NCBI RefSeq assembly: GCF_048544455.1
Contig: NC_133538.1
Coordinates: 439,950,311-440,014,310 of the forward strand
Origin: Silene latifolia
Lineage: Eukaryota; Streptophyta; Magnoliopsida; Caryophyllales; Caryophyllaceae
Direction: 5' to 3'
Length of the DNA stretch: 64,000 bases
The position numbers were made by a program, and so were the translations under genes. The notes under the pieces were generated by a model that searched no databases, was not told where the DNA came from, and saw nothing but the letters and a program-made list of their open reading frames with translations. How positions within the stretch are numbered: the first letter of the stretch is position 1; each line of letters opens with the position of its first letter. Of the stretch, positions 34,553 through 46,058 are shown piece by piece.

Positions 34553-36722
34553 TGACAGGGCACTCGTATACCTATCAAAAATAACTAACTAAACTAACTA
34601 TATACCTAGGGAAGTCGGTCGATCTCCACAGGGAGGCAAGATATCTGTAAAGAGTCCGTCTATTTGGTCACAAATAGGGGGTTGTGAATTTGGTTTTCTA
34701 AACTAAAAGGCTTAAAGGAAAGAGAAATAAAGAAAGAGCTGTAAAAAGGCAGAAAATAGGGATAAGAATATCAATAAAGAAGGAACATGTCAGGATTTTG
34801 ATTCACTATGGTAGCCTAATGACTCAACTGCAAATAGTCTAGATAACTCATTGTGAGACAGATGTTGAAATGTCCTTCCGGTCCACTTTCTATCCTAGAT
34901 TTCCACTAACTTAACTTCCGTCCTCGCCAGGGTAGTCTACTGTTCATAACAGGTCTATTTAGTCCAATCTTCCGATCCAGGATTAAATTTAACCAGATTA
35001 AAGGTTAACTTAGAAGCGTGCACTCAACTAAGTCGATGATACAGTTAAATTAAATTACCATGGGTTCAAAATCTCACAAATAAGTCATCTAGCCTATTCG
35101 CTACACCGTCATTATTCTACGATAGATCCCCTAGTCCCAACATAAAATAAATTAGCTACTCATGCTATCAATATTGTCAAGATTAATAATGAATGAACTA
35201 ATAATAAACATATTGAAATAATAATTAAATCGCATAAATAAGACTAGGGCAGAAATTAAGAGAACTAAACAAGAGAATTAATGCAAACAAATGAAAGATT
35301 AAGATTAAAGGAGAGTAAGAGATTACAATAGAGAGAATTCCGGCGTAAAGAACACAAGATCCAAGCAAAATAACCCCGAAAACAAAGTTACAGGGAAGAG
35401 TTTTTATGGGAGAGATGAAAAGAAGAGAGGTAGCAGTAAACGTAATGAAGAGATGATAAGATCCCCAAATGACCTAATTATTCAAACTTAAATAAGAAAT
35501 AACAAGTCCATTAACGAAAATAAACATTCACGGATTAATTAAGGCCCGTGAAACATCAATCCACTCGATTGAGCAGTTTGAAACACCTCGATCGAGAACT
35601 TCAGCCAACAAACCATTCGATCGAGTAGAAATATTACTCGATCGAGTAACCTTGAATTTCAGCAATTTGGTTGAGTATAGCAGATTGCTCGATCGACCTC
35701 CTCAGCTTGTGAAACCACTCGATCGACTAAGAAAAGTCTTCGATCGAGTGCTCTTCATCCGAAACAGCTCCAAACTCGTAGCCGACTGCTTCGTAGACCA
35801 TTCCTTCACGCATCCCAATGTAGTATCTTGCTCTTAAAATCCAGTCTCCTCAAAATGTATGCAAAACACGACGAAAGTTGTACGATTTCACTACTTTCAC
35901 GTTCTTTTTTTTTTGGTGAAATGTAAGTAATCTCATTAAGCACAAACCAAGGTTACATGATACATCATAAGTTATACTAGCTTATATCAATATTTGTTCA
36001 AGCCATTGCCTATCACTAATCCTCTTAACTCTACTCATCTGTCCTAACAATTTGATTTTCATCAAAGCTCTGCAATGCATAGACAGGACATCAGGACGCA
36101 ACAGTACACCTTCTATCCTAGAAGCATTCCTTTGCTGCCAGACAGCATAATATCCACTCATAAAGACAGGTACACATACCAGCTTCTTAAGAACAAGCCA
36201 TTTCCTTCTTCCTAACCAGATAATTCCATTCCCACAAGGCATAGGAATCTGCAACCAGCTACACAGGGAGCTCAGCACAGCAATGACATACCCGTAATGC
36301 TGGAAGAGATGTGGGATTGTCTCCTTATCAATACCACAGATGCAACACAGTTCATCAGGACATATACCAATTTTATACAAGCGAACTTTAGTATTTAAAG
36401 CATTCTTCAGAATGAGCCAGTTCAGGAAGCAATGCTTAGGTATAGCCCAATTACACCAGACTAGCTTAGCCCAGCCAACTTTTGGTTCTTTGTGACGAAG
36501 CCATTCATAGCCAGACTGCACACTATATCCCTTAGGATCATCAAGCCAAATACCATTCAGGTAACCAGTAGAAAGAGCATCCCTAGTCCTACTTTCACGT
36601 TTATTCCTTCGAAATAGACAAGACGAACCAAAGTAGCCATTTCGGGGCATAATGCAATATAAACAGTACATGGAAATACGTGCAAAAATAAGCTAAAAAG
36701 ACTATACAAAATGCACGTATCA
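34553..36722 (-). repeat. Element C right (5') LTR, interrupted by a LINE
   Basis: On the + strand it starts TGACAGGGCACTCG and ends ACGTATCA. It is 2170 bp including 698 bp of LINE and duplicated target, so about 1472 bp originally. CTCGATCGAG palindromes cluster at 35563-35752, matching those of the left LTR. Confidence 0.9.
35904..36588 (-). mobile_element. 5'-truncated L1-type LINE 3' end
   Basis: A 685-bp insertion flanked by a 13-bp duplication CTACTTTCACGTT (35891-35903 and 36589-36601). It ends in a ten-base poly(A) on the minus strand (35905-35914). The empty site is visible in C's other LTR near 26670. The minus strand encodes the C-terminal end of a LINE ORF2, including the RT zinc-binding domain (YSVQSGYEWLRHKEPKVGW, KHCFLNWLILKNALNTKVRL, CPDELCCICGIDKETIPHLF). 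It is dead on arrival through 5' truncation. The frame is open to its natural stop at 35982. Confidence 0.93.
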
Positions 36723-37588
36723 GCTAGCGTTAGTTTTATGTCGTATTCAATTTGTCAAAAGTTAAATATGGGTCAATTACGTGTGTTACTAACATGACCT
36801 TTCAGATGGGTGACAGATCTCTTAAACGCCCTCTAGGTTTTTTAGAGGATGTTCCAGTTAGAGTGGGGAAATATTTTATTCCAGTTGACTTTATTGTTAT
36901 GGATATGTCTGAGGACTCCCAAGTCCATATTATTCAAGGTAGACCATTCCTTCACACAGTTGGGGCGGTCATAGATGTCAGGGATGGTAGTCTTACACTA
37001 CTAATTGGGGATGATAAAATCACCTTTATTCTTGATAAAGCATTAAATCATCCTAGTTTAGAAGCTTCTTGTCATATGATACATGCTATTGAGCGTACTA
37101 TTGATGAATGCCTTTCTTTGTGTTTGGATAGGAATCAGTTTGACGCCCCTGCTGTTGCATCAGGACCATGAAGAAAGGAAGTAGATGAGATAGAGAGGTT
37201 GATCTATGGAGATAAGCCTCACCCTAAGAAGGTTTACAGCTTTGACGTAAGTGTTGACTTGGAAGCTAAGTTAGACGCCCTGGAAGCTGAGATATTCAAA
37301 GATGAACCCGTCCATGTGGTAAATGAAGATGTGATTAATCCTATGTTAGAAGATGCTATATATCCTTTTCCTGTCAATGATAGGATAGGTTTGGACGAGC
37401 AACCATGCTCGTATTTTACATTGGACTATGAGTTTGACGAGCCCGAATATTTTTCATTGCTAATTTTATATGCTTGTATTATCTTTTGGTTCTACTTATG
37501 TCTTTATGTAGCATATGCGTATGTTTTTGATTTACTAATGCGAGCTTTAAGTTGTTTTGACAGTGTTATGGATAAGCACTTATTTTAA
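36723..37588 (+). pseudogene. Athila-like protease fragment and tail (element A)
   Basis: A's protease resumes right after C. It reads ASVSFMSYSICQKLNMGQLR from 36724, the residues that follow the D-L-G active site, which itself is missing. A frameshift near 36780 follows, then MTFQMGDRSLKRPLGFLEDV, FIPVDFIVMDMSEDSQVHII, QGRPFLHTVGAVIDVRDGSL and DDKITFILDKALNH. After a TGA at 37169-37171 the same frame continues to 37588 with an acidic segment (EAKLDALEAEIFKDEP) and a hydrophobic end. As in B, the frame stops without reaching RT. Glutamine replaces leucine in the usual I-I-L-G-R-P. Confidence 0.85.
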
Positions 37589-39132
37589 AGTCCATAAAAT
37601 TAGTCCGTTAGTTAAATACTTGATCGAGTCCAGCCAGGCTCGATCAAGTATCCTCGCGTTTGAGTCTGAAACGTAGCCAGATGATGATGGAATTGCACGG
37701 TTGGTCATTTTCCCCTATTTTTTCAGTTGGTTTGGGGGGAAATCCTAAGCTTTTACCGGGTATTCTCTTTCCCTGTATCTACTTTTATTGTATTATTATC
37801 TCTAGTCATTTCCCATTCCCTTTGTTAGATGTGTCATTTAGGCTGCTTGTGGTTTGTTGTGTGATTGCTATGTTGTAGGCGTCATAGTGAGGACACTGTG
37901 ACATTTAGGTTTAGGGGAGGAGTCTTTACTTATGTTGTGTGATTTATTTCAGTTGTGATTGCTATGTTGTGTGCTTTTATTGTTGTCCATGTACATTGTT
38001 TTGACTCGTTATTTATGAAAAGAAAGCTCATAATTCAAGTCTTTACCGTATTGACATACCTTATGCTAATTATATTTGAAACTATTTAGGTAAATTACTT
38101 AAATTTTGAGGTCTATAGAGCTTCCTAGGCCAGGAACATCAATAAACTGGTCTCATTGTTATTTAGGCTTGAGTGTGGTTCTCCTTGCGGAATATGCAAT
38201 ATCAAACTGTATAAGTGTGACATTAGTTTCTTAATTTTTACGCGTTCATATGACTAAGTACATGAGGAAAGGCGGTTCTTACCGTTCAAATAAGCCATAC
38301 ATTACCCTTTTTTTTAGCCTCTTTGAACCCTTGTAGCCGTTCTATACTCCATCTAATACTTACAATCATAAATTTGCCTACCTTATTGGGACCGTCGCAG
38401 TTGCTTGTTTAGCATGTCTATTTTGCTACTATGGTTGGGATTGGGACTATTATTGTCATTTGTGGGTGTAGTATAATTTTTTAGCAATTGTATTGTATCC
38501 CTTCTGATGGAAAAAGAAGAAAAAATATAAAGCAAAAGAACAAGAAAAAAAAAAGAAATTCGAAAAAAAGTGAAAGAAAAGAAAAAAACATATGCTTCAT
38601 TGTCAATTGTTAAGGGAACAGAAGGTTGGTTACTGGAGTCTAATGCATTGTTGGAGAGTAATTCTTTTGGCTCTCATGTGTTGTCAAAGTTAAGAAGATT
38701 TCTCTAGTTAGGTTAATTTATGCTTATTATCATAGATTTGGTTGTGATTTTAGCACTGCGACTACCGTTTTAGCCTCACATATCCATACGCGTACTTTTG
38801 TGTATATTGTAAATGCGTATTAGTTGGAGAAATTTCTATCACATTACATTGCATGCATGTTTCATAAGTCGAGTGAGTGCTCTACTTCTTTCGATCTTCA
38901 CATACAACTCACCTTTACATACTTATAAGTGCATGAGTGAAATCCGCGAGAATCCGACTAATTTGTCTTGCAAGATCGAAAGGTATTTGGCATTCGTCTA
39001 TAGTACGGTGACATGAGACTTGAGCTGCGTTTTCTATTTCCCGTGCCTTTGAATTTGTTTTATTGGTACACCTTGGTCATTACGTTGTTATAAATATGGA
39101 TAGCTTAGGATTTGTATATGCATTAAACATTA
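37589..39132 (+). other. Non-coding 3' region of element A, part 1
   Basis: About 1.5 kb with no credible gene. A small pair of CTCGATCAAG-type motifs occurs at 37620-37651 and an A-rich tract at 38510-38590. The text is homologous in style to the 3' regions of B and C (for example a CATATCCATA block before the LTR). It ends at the CATTA target site of element G. Confidence 0.75.
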
Positions 39133-39363
39133 TGTCACACCCCGCGATAATGCGGAAAATATAACTAATAAATTTAAGCGGAAATTATGAAATTTTTAAA
39201 ACTTTTATTACTAGTTAAAGTTTAACAAGCGGGAGTCACTAATACAAGGAAACAAGAGTAACGATAAGCAAACTTAGTTTATTACAAACCAAGTCTAGCA
39301 AAATAAAGGGGGAAAAGATATCCCATGAATAACAAGTCTAAGAGATGAGTCTACGTAACGAAT
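39133..39363 (-). repeat. Element G left (3') LTR remnant
   Basis: About 230 bp matching the first part of 43130-45960 (shared blocks include GGAAAATATAACTAATAAAT and ACAAACCAAGTCTAGCAAAA). Similarity stops abruptly near 39363, so the rest of this LTR is deleted. Confidence 0.8.
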
Positions 39364-39978
39364 ACCAAATCCTTTGCAGAAATCCAAAATCAAAATTCTT
39401 CCAAAAAAATATTTATGCAGAGTTTTCAAAAGTATAAGTCTCCTTTCCTGGAACAAAATTGCTCTTGTTGTGCACACAAGAACGCAAACTTTCCAAGTCA
39501 AAGACAATGTTAAATACAAAATCATACATCGATAAACGCAAAACTTGTTATTAGACGTCTCCAATAATGAATCCTAACATCCCACCAAACGTCATAACCA
39601 AATCAAAGTGACAACCACTCAAATTTTCTTTTGAAAAAGCTAAATTGAAACTAAAATATCCATTCTCAAACTCCAAATGAAATCCATGTTTTTGAAAATG
39701 TAACATTAAACTTCGACAAAGAATCAAATTTTTCTAAGAACCTACCAAATTGAAAGCAAACTTTCATTTTCAAACCTTTAAAATAAATAAAGTTTTGCCA
39801 AAGTAACATAAAATTTTAACCATGAACCCAAACTGGTAACTCAAATTGGTTAGAAATTGCACAAAATGAAAAGCAACATAGACATCATATAATTACAAAG
39901 CACAATAATGGAATTGAAACTAAAACAAGATGAGGACTATGATGAACTTCTAAGGTAAAAAGTCACGGTAAGGTCAAC
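39364..39978 (-). other. Internal sequence of element G, part 1
   Basis: AT-rich sequence with no credible gene, up to the CACTA insertion. Nothing recognised. Confidence 0.5.
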
Positions 39979-40309
39979 CACTACTACAAATCCAGGCAAC
40001 TACAACACCCCTTTAACAACGTTTATGCACAAAAATCACAATAGACATTGTAGAATGTATGGCGAGATTTTTAATAAACTTAATTACAACGGGTATGGTT
40101 ATATAACCGTTGTCATAAGTTTTAACAACGGGTCAAATTTGCACAATCGTTGTTAATAATTTGGCGCAAAATTGGCGCAAAGTTAGTGAAAAGTAATCAC
40201 AACGGGTATTTTTAAACCAGTTGTTAAAAGTTATTTAACAACGGTTGTTGTTTTACAACCGTTGTTAAAACTTATTTAACAACGGTTGTTGTTTAACAAC
40301 CGTTGTCAA

Positions 40310-40520
40310 TACTTTCCATACTATAAACCACACAAACACAGATCGATCATTACGACCACAAAACACATACATAACCTAACACAAACACAGACAAACACAA
40401 ACACAAACACAGGAAACACACTTTCTCATCGTCTCTTTCTCTCTTTCTCATCGCCGCTTTATCATCTCGCCGTCCTTTGTTGGTTTCATCGTCTCTTACT
40501 TTCTCTAATTATCGGTAAAT
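40310..40520 (+). promoter_or_regulatory. Leader-like segment of the CACTA element
   Basis: After a TATA-like CTATAAACC at about 40320 the + strand turns into an unspaced A/C-rich and then C/T-rich leader (CTCTTTCTCATCGCCGC). It ends near a splice-donor-like TTATCGGTAAATC at about 40508-40520. This looks like the promoter and untranslated first exon of the deleted transposase gene. The inference rests on composition and position only. Confidence 0.4.
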
Positions 40521-40727
40521 CTAAATCGCCACCTTTGTTGGTTTCATCGTCTTTCATCGTCATTATTTTATTTTTTTAATTATTTCATTTGCATGTATGA
40601 TGGGTTTTTATCGATCATTATTATGTTGTTATTCGCTTAATTATCTCGTAAAACAAATTAAATAAAATAAAACAAAGAAGAAGCAAGATGATCGAGAGGA
40701 ATGCATGATAAACTTAATTAATAATTC

Positions 40728-40731
<4 letters not shown>

Positions 40732-40774
<43 letters not shown>
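40732..40774. repeat. (AT)n microsatellite
   Basis: 43 bp of alternating A and T inside the CACTA element, just beyond the stop codon of the small minus-strand ORF. Confidence 0.95.
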
Positions 40775-40778
<4 letters not shown>

Positions 40779-40790
40779 AATTAAAAATAA

Positions 40791-41078
40791 TTACATTTCT
40801 AAAAATGCAATACTTATATTTTCATAGAGAGTCTTATTCTCTTCTATGATATCCCTCCTCTCCTCCTTAGCTATTTGGAGGTTTCGTTCAGCAGTTGCTA
40901 TATCGTCATATAGCTGCAATAATTGCTGCTCTGTCAAGCCATTTCTTTTGGCGTCCTTGAGTGCGGCTTGAGCATCCACAAGATAGCTCCTAAAACTGTC
41001 CTCGATGTGGAGCAACCGGCGGATGAAGCTGTTGTTGTTCTCGGTCATAGTAAGAGTTTTAAGGATGTAATCGTTCAT
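40791..41078 (-). CDS. Small coiled-coil protein ORF inside the CACTA element
   Basis: An uninterrupted 95-codon frame whose product I do not recognise. The protein starts MNDYILKTLTMTENNNSFIR and looks entirely helical. It has charged heptad-like stretches (AALKDAKRNGLTEQQLLQLY and ATAERNLQIAKEERRDIIEE) that suggest a coiled coil. There is no signal peptide or membrane segment. The start context AACAAAATGAACG is favourable. A TATA-like TATAAATA (41192-41199, read on the minus strand) lies about 115 bp upstream, with AAACCCTAA-type leader sequence between. This suggests a transcription unit rather than chance. It may be a captured host fragment, an accessory ORF of this CACTA family, or a fortuitous frame. 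Confidence 0.5.
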   Translation of the reverse strand: MNDYILKTLTMTENNNSFIRRLLHIEDSFRSYLVDAQAALKDAKRNGLTEQQLLQLYDDIATAERNLQIAKEERRDIIEENKTLYENISIAFLEM

Positions 41079-41191
41079 TTTGTTGATGAACTTTGGAGTT
41101 GTTTGAAAGATTAATTAGGGTTTGGAGATTGTTTTAGCAGTTAGGGTTTGAAGATAGTGAGATAATGGAATGGTGGTTGAGATAATGTATG

Positions 41192-41199
41192 TATTTATA
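41192..41199 (-). promoter_or_regulatory. TATA-like box upstream of the CACTA small ORF
   Basis: TATAAATA on the minus strand, about 115 bp before the ATG at 41078. Spacing fits a plant core promoter with a leader of roughly 85 nt. Confidence 0.45.
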
Positions 41200-41715
41200 C
41201 TAAGTAATGTGTCCTTTGAGTTGTTTTTTAACTAATATAATATATGCATGTTTAGGAAGTTGTGCCATAATCATCTTATCTCCCTGCTTCAAATCTTATG
41301 TAAACCCTTCTCATTCCATATATTGTCCATTCGTATGCAGGGATGGCAGTAATAATGCATGCATCGGAATTATAACGGGCCCCGTAATTATGCATGCATC
41401 TATTAATATTTAATTTAATTTTTTTTTTATTTTGTAAAAATAAACAACAACGGTTATTTAGAAACAACCCGTTGTCTTTAGTTATAACAACGGTTCTTTG
41501 TAAAGTAACCGTTGTTATAACTTTCCCACCAAAATTGAGTCACACTTTCCACAACGGGTTTTTATACTTAAAACCGTTGTTAATAGTTTTAACAACGGGT
41601 TGCTTAAGAAAACCAACCGTTGTTAAAACCTTTTACAACGGACGCCTTAACAACGTCCGCTATTTTGTAGAACAACGGTTTTTAACCGTTGTTATAGCCT
41701 GTATCTGTAGTAGTG

Positions 41716-43115
41716 AACTAGGACGTCAAAGAACTTAAGAGTTTTATAGGCCGCTAGAATCAATCCCAAAGGGAAACACAACTAACGAGAAAGAGAGGTA
41801 TGAACGGTAAAGCTAATAGTCAAAGAGAAAGGGAAATTAGACAACAAGGAAACGCCATATACTCAAATCACAAATAACAATGTCGTCCTAAACGGTTCCT
41901 CAAACATCCCTAAAAATCAATGTTACAACCATATTACTTTAAAGGATTTACTAAATAAACTTATGTCACTTTACTTCTAAGATATTCCACGAAACAAAGT
42001 ACTTCACCACACTTATGATTCAACAAATCCCAATCATTAAACACCCACAAACGACTTCGACAAAAACAAGATCAAAACTACTAACAAAGCTATACTCATA
42101 TCCAACTAGTGTCGAAACACAACACCAATCTACATACGGTCATCAACATCCTAAGGGTGTTTCCTCCATAGCTCACATCATGAACCTTACTCCATGATTA
42201 CTCCTAAAGTAATAACGCTCAACCTACTAAGCTTTCAAATCTCAAATACGATTAACAAACTCAAGTTCCATAACCTTAGTAACATATACAACTCACAGTT
42301 TACACAAAGAATCCCACCAATCGATCACACCCACTTTATGTCAAGCAACTAGGCATAAGAATCACCAAGGTATGTCTCACAACACTACCTAAGCTTCTCC
42401 AACAACACAATCTCTGAAAACAAGGGTTATGGGTCAACTACAAACAATTTTCTTTAAAAGCCAACTTATCCGACAAAGGTTAACATTCCATAAGACAAAA
42501 ATGAAGGTGTACATGAGGGGTCTTATAAGAAGGAAATATACAAAAGTAGATTCCTAGGTATAAGAGGAGAGTTTCGAAAAAGTAAAGAAGCATAAGGGAA
42601 AAATATATGACAAGGTACTCCAAGGGAGGAAAGGATCTTCAGGAAGGGTAGCTACATTATTTAAGAGAGAGAGAGAGATCTATATACGAGGTATTATGGA
42701 AGGATAGACAAGAAACGAAGGATAGGTCGGTTGGGTACCAAACTAGTTTCAAAGGTAAAGTAAGAAAGAGTTTAGAAGAGAAATAGCATCGAGGAGTAAA
42801 AGTACAAGGAAAGGTACACCAAGAAAGAGGAATAACTTCGAGGAAGTAGAAGCATTCTTCAAAAGGTTGAATAAATCCGCAATATCCGGCGATAGGCACC
42901 AAGTCTTGACCGCCACATAGGTACGCTCACGGTTACTGATCCAAGGGCACAAAAATCATTAATTGACAATCAACAAACATGTGTATAACCTACCACGAGG
43001 AATACACAAAGAGACTACCAACTTAGGTCCTTATTTATACCCATCTCTCATTCTTTATTCAAGGACAAGTTCAAATTTAAATTTAGGGTACACGTGTGTG
43101 TCGGCAGCAACATAG
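41716..43115 (-). other. Internal sequence of element G, part 2
   Basis: About 1.4 kb between the CACTA element and the primer site. In element orientation this is the 5' leader and the place where gag would start. Only short frames exist (for example one at 42952-42749) and none shows a gag motif. Confidence 0.55.
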
Positions 43116-43127
43116 GCTCTGATACCA
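43116..43127 (-). promoter_or_regulatory. Primer-binding site, initiator tRNA-Met (element G)
   Basis: The minus strand reads TGGTATCAGAGC two bases inside the LTR, the common plant initiator tRNA-Met site. Confidence 0.88.
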
Positions 43128-43129
43128 AC

Positions 43130-45960
43130 TGTGACACCCCGCGATAATGCGGAAAATATAACTAATAAATTTAGGCGTAAATTATGAAAATTTTAAACTT
43201 CCTATTACTAATAAAATTTTATCAAGCGAGAGTCACAAATACAACGAAATAAGAGAAACAATAAGCAAACTTAGATTATTACAAACCAAGTCTAGCAAAA
43301 TAAACGGGAAAAAGATATCCCACGAATAACAAGTCTAAGAGGCGAGTCTAAGCGTAACGACAGACAAAAATCCAACGGTCAAGGTACTCGCTCGCTCACA
43401 CATGTCTTCACCTCATAAATGCACTAACTAATACCTGTCATTCATATAAACATAAACACAATAGTCAGTGGGGAGTAACTCAAGATTCTTCAAGCCACAT
43501 GATATAAAAATGAAAATAACAAATAACTCAAATAAGGCAAGGCATGATAAATACGGGATTCAATTAACTTGAACAATAAGCATGGGATCATTCATTTTAG
43601 AATAATAAGAGAAAGCATGATAATATAACAAATGAGCATGTCATAGGCATATTTAAATAAGTGAAGTAAAGTAAAGAACATAGATACGGTTAGTTAATCA
43701 CAAGCACGAATTCCAATGAAATGTGACATATGCAACTGTCCAAATTATACAACACTAGTACTAAGTCATGTGAGATAGATAAACGAGTGGTCAATCATCG
43801 CAGTACATATAGTTGAAAACCATAGCAATTACTTTCGAAATCTTCTAACAAACATTGCACGGGACATGGCTATTAACGTCACATGCGCACATATGGCTTG
43901 CATCTCACCATAAGAACGGATGGGAGCATCAATCTCGCCGATCATATCGCAACTAGAAGGCTTGCATCTCACCTCTAGTATCCGATAGGACCAAGGCTCT
44001 TACAAACAACCATATAAGACGTAAACTCTCGACTCAACAAGTGTAAGACATTTACGTAGCATGGACTAACAAGACAACAACCTAGACTCCAACCTCCTGG
44101 TAGGACGATGATGATAATACGGTCCTAGTCTAAACCTGGATCCAGGCTCTTGGGATGGTCGTCATTCGATTCGACAAACGATATACATATCGCATCCAAG
44201 ACTCGAAACATGGCACACATAGCCGTAACCAAAGGTCGATTAACCTCTAATCGGAAATATGGCACACATAATCGTAACCAAAGGTCCGAAGAAAGGCGGA
44301 AGGATAACCAAATCCGGAAACATGGCACACATAATCGCAACCAAATGTCCGAAAGGGTTAAATAAGAAATGACAAGTCGTTAGACTATGTAACATGTCAC
44401 ACTCGAGTCACAAATAAGAGCGACAATAATTTGCATGATCATAACATAAACAAGTCCTAAATTGACCATTTACCAATCATAGGAAAGATGTATAATTAAA
44501 TAAATGATTAATAGAAGTTACAAGTGAAGAAAAACCATCATGGGACTCCCAGCCGGGTGGGGACCAAACCCGAACCATTCATAAGCATTAGAACCAAGAC
44601 TAAGAAACATATGAAGTAAATCATGCAAAACAACGTATAAAAACACTTAACTTAACCAAGTAGATAATCACTTGTTAAGAAAACAACCTTAAAATTAAAG
44701 TTGTCCACAATGAGCTGAAGCTCAAACTTTGCAGCATTTAAAAAGTCTCTTCTCAAAATTTCTGTCAAAGATGAGCTTCGGCTCATTTGCGCCAGAATTT
44801 AAATAACACCTTTATAATGAAGAAATTCAACCAACACACCACCAATTTTACCCAAAGTTGCTCCAACATCATTGTTGGCACATAATCAACCTCCAAGTAA
44901 CAATTATACAATTAAAAACAAGAATCCACAACACAACATTCATAAATTACTCCATGTTCATGAATAAGACTTAATAAGGTAAACTCAACATAAAGATTCC
45001 ATCTTTTTCACCCAAGTAGGCTAGATCTCAACTTACCAACATACAAAATCACCATTAGACATATTTCACAACAACAATACTACCAACTTCATCATTTAAA
45101 ATATTATTCCAACAAATAATCTCATGACATAATTAAACATGCCAACTAAGTATGATTAAGACGGATTTTTCTCTAATTAACCCATGTAAACAACCCATTT
45201 CATCAAATTAATCAAACATGTGACAAAAGACTAGAAATTCCTCAAACAACTACAAGACGGTCTCACACACCAATTTATCCAACAATGAACATGTAAACCA
45301 TGTAAAGATTCAAACTTTAACAAACACAAGAGTAAACTACAACATATAAACACATAAAATTAACATAATGTCGAGTAACATATCACCGTTTCCTTTTAGC
45401 ACTACAAATCGTCAAATAGCCATGCCCGAGTCCTCCAAGCTTGATCCCCAACAAAAACCCCAACGAAAAGAGTGAAAAGCTCTAACCCTAGAAAGACGGA
45501 TTTGTAGAAAAACTTAGAAAGGTTGGACCTTTCTTACCTAGAAAGAAGGAGGGCGAGATAAAGAGAAGAATGGTGCGAAAATGGTTCCAATTGGTGAAGA
45601 ATTAAGCGAGATATGATGAATATAGATTTTGATGGAAGATGAGTGTTAATGGTGTTTGTTGAGAGGAGAATTTCAGAAAAATAATAAGGGAGATGAAGTT
45701 GTGAGGTGTTTATGTGAGGGTTTTATGAAGAGAAAAGAGAAGGAGAAAAGGCCCATAAGGCATACTATGCCCACCAACATTAGTTGAGTCGATTTTCACT
45801 AAAAACACGTCTCAAAGCCTACTACACACCTAAGACGATTATTATTATTATTTTACATGTAAAGCCAACTTTTTATAAAAACAGATTTAAAATACAAATA
45901 AAATAATAAAACGGCTAATAAAATTATAAATGCCAATACGGAAAATTCGCGGGTGTTACA
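43130..45960 (-). repeat. Element G right (5') LTR
   Basis: 2831 bp, much longer than the LTRs of D. It contains three diverged tandem copies of a unit with the core ATGGCACACATAATCGTAAC at 44204-44355, and repeated GGCTTGCATCTCACC blocks near 43895-43975. No gene is seen. Confidence 0.8.
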
Positions 45961-45965
45961 CATTA

Positions 45966-46058
45966 GCTCAGTGATATTCATTCACCATTTGTATGATTGC
46001 CTTTTGTATTGTGTGATACTTTGCTTAGGGACAAGCAAAGCGATCGTTTGGGGGAGTT
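45966..46058 (+). promoter_or_regulatory. 3' end of element A with polypurine tract
   Basis: The remaining 93 bp of A's internal region after G. TTTGGGGGAGTT at 46047-46058 lies directly before the 3' LTR and follows the GGGACAAGCAAAG block also seen in B at 24494-24504. Confidence 0.85.

Larger units (their letters stand above)
17501..36722 (-). mobile_element. Element C: Athila-like gag-protease LTR retrotransposon
   Basis: A minus-strand element. Its 5' LTR is on the right (34553-36722, enlarged by a LINE). Its 3' LTR is on the left (17501-17560 plus 26047-26809, split by element B and truncated by about 660 bp). The primer site is tRNA-Asp type and the polypurine tract lies at 26810-26823. 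It encodes decayed gag and protease plus an extra ORF of about 620 codons near its 3' end, but no RT or integrase. It sits in the protease gene of A, right before the ASVSF residues. The right flank is GCTAG; the matching left duplication was lost with the truncation. Confidence 0.85.
39979..41715. mobile_element. Non-autonomous CACTA transposon
   Basis: A 1737-bp element with 19-bp terminal inverted repeats (CACTACTACAAATCCAGGC at the left; the right end is its complement with two mismatches). The 3-bp TSD AAC lies at 39976-39978 and 41716-41718. Both ends carry arrays of ACAACGGTT/AACCGTTGT subterminal motifs (about 40085-40305 and 41445-41695), the usual binding sites of CACTA accessory proteins. 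No transposase is present. It holds a small ORF on the minus strand, a leader-like segment on the + strand and an (AT)n microsatellite. Confidence 0.93.
39133..45960 (-). mobile_element. Element G: non-coding LTR retrotransposon
   Basis: The termini are TGTCACACCCCGCG and CGCGGGTGTTACA, with the TSD CATTA at 39128-39132 and 45961-45965. A second LTR start at 43130 and an initiator-tRNA-Met primer site next to it show a minus-strand element. Its 5' LTR is 43130-45960 and its 3' LTR is cut down to about 230 bp (39133-39363). No gag or pol could be recognised in the internal part (39364-43115), so it is either a large non-coding derivative or badly decayed. It sits in the 3' region of A and contains a CACTA element. 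Confidence 0.82.

Noticed and set aside
36752..37171. Possible host aspartic protease gene
   Set aside because: Its motifs match the Athila protease of B and C, and it lies between A's LTRs.
40085..41700. AACCGTTGT repeats as independent MITEs
   Set aside because: They sit symmetrically at both ends between CACTA termini, so they are subterminal repeats of one element.
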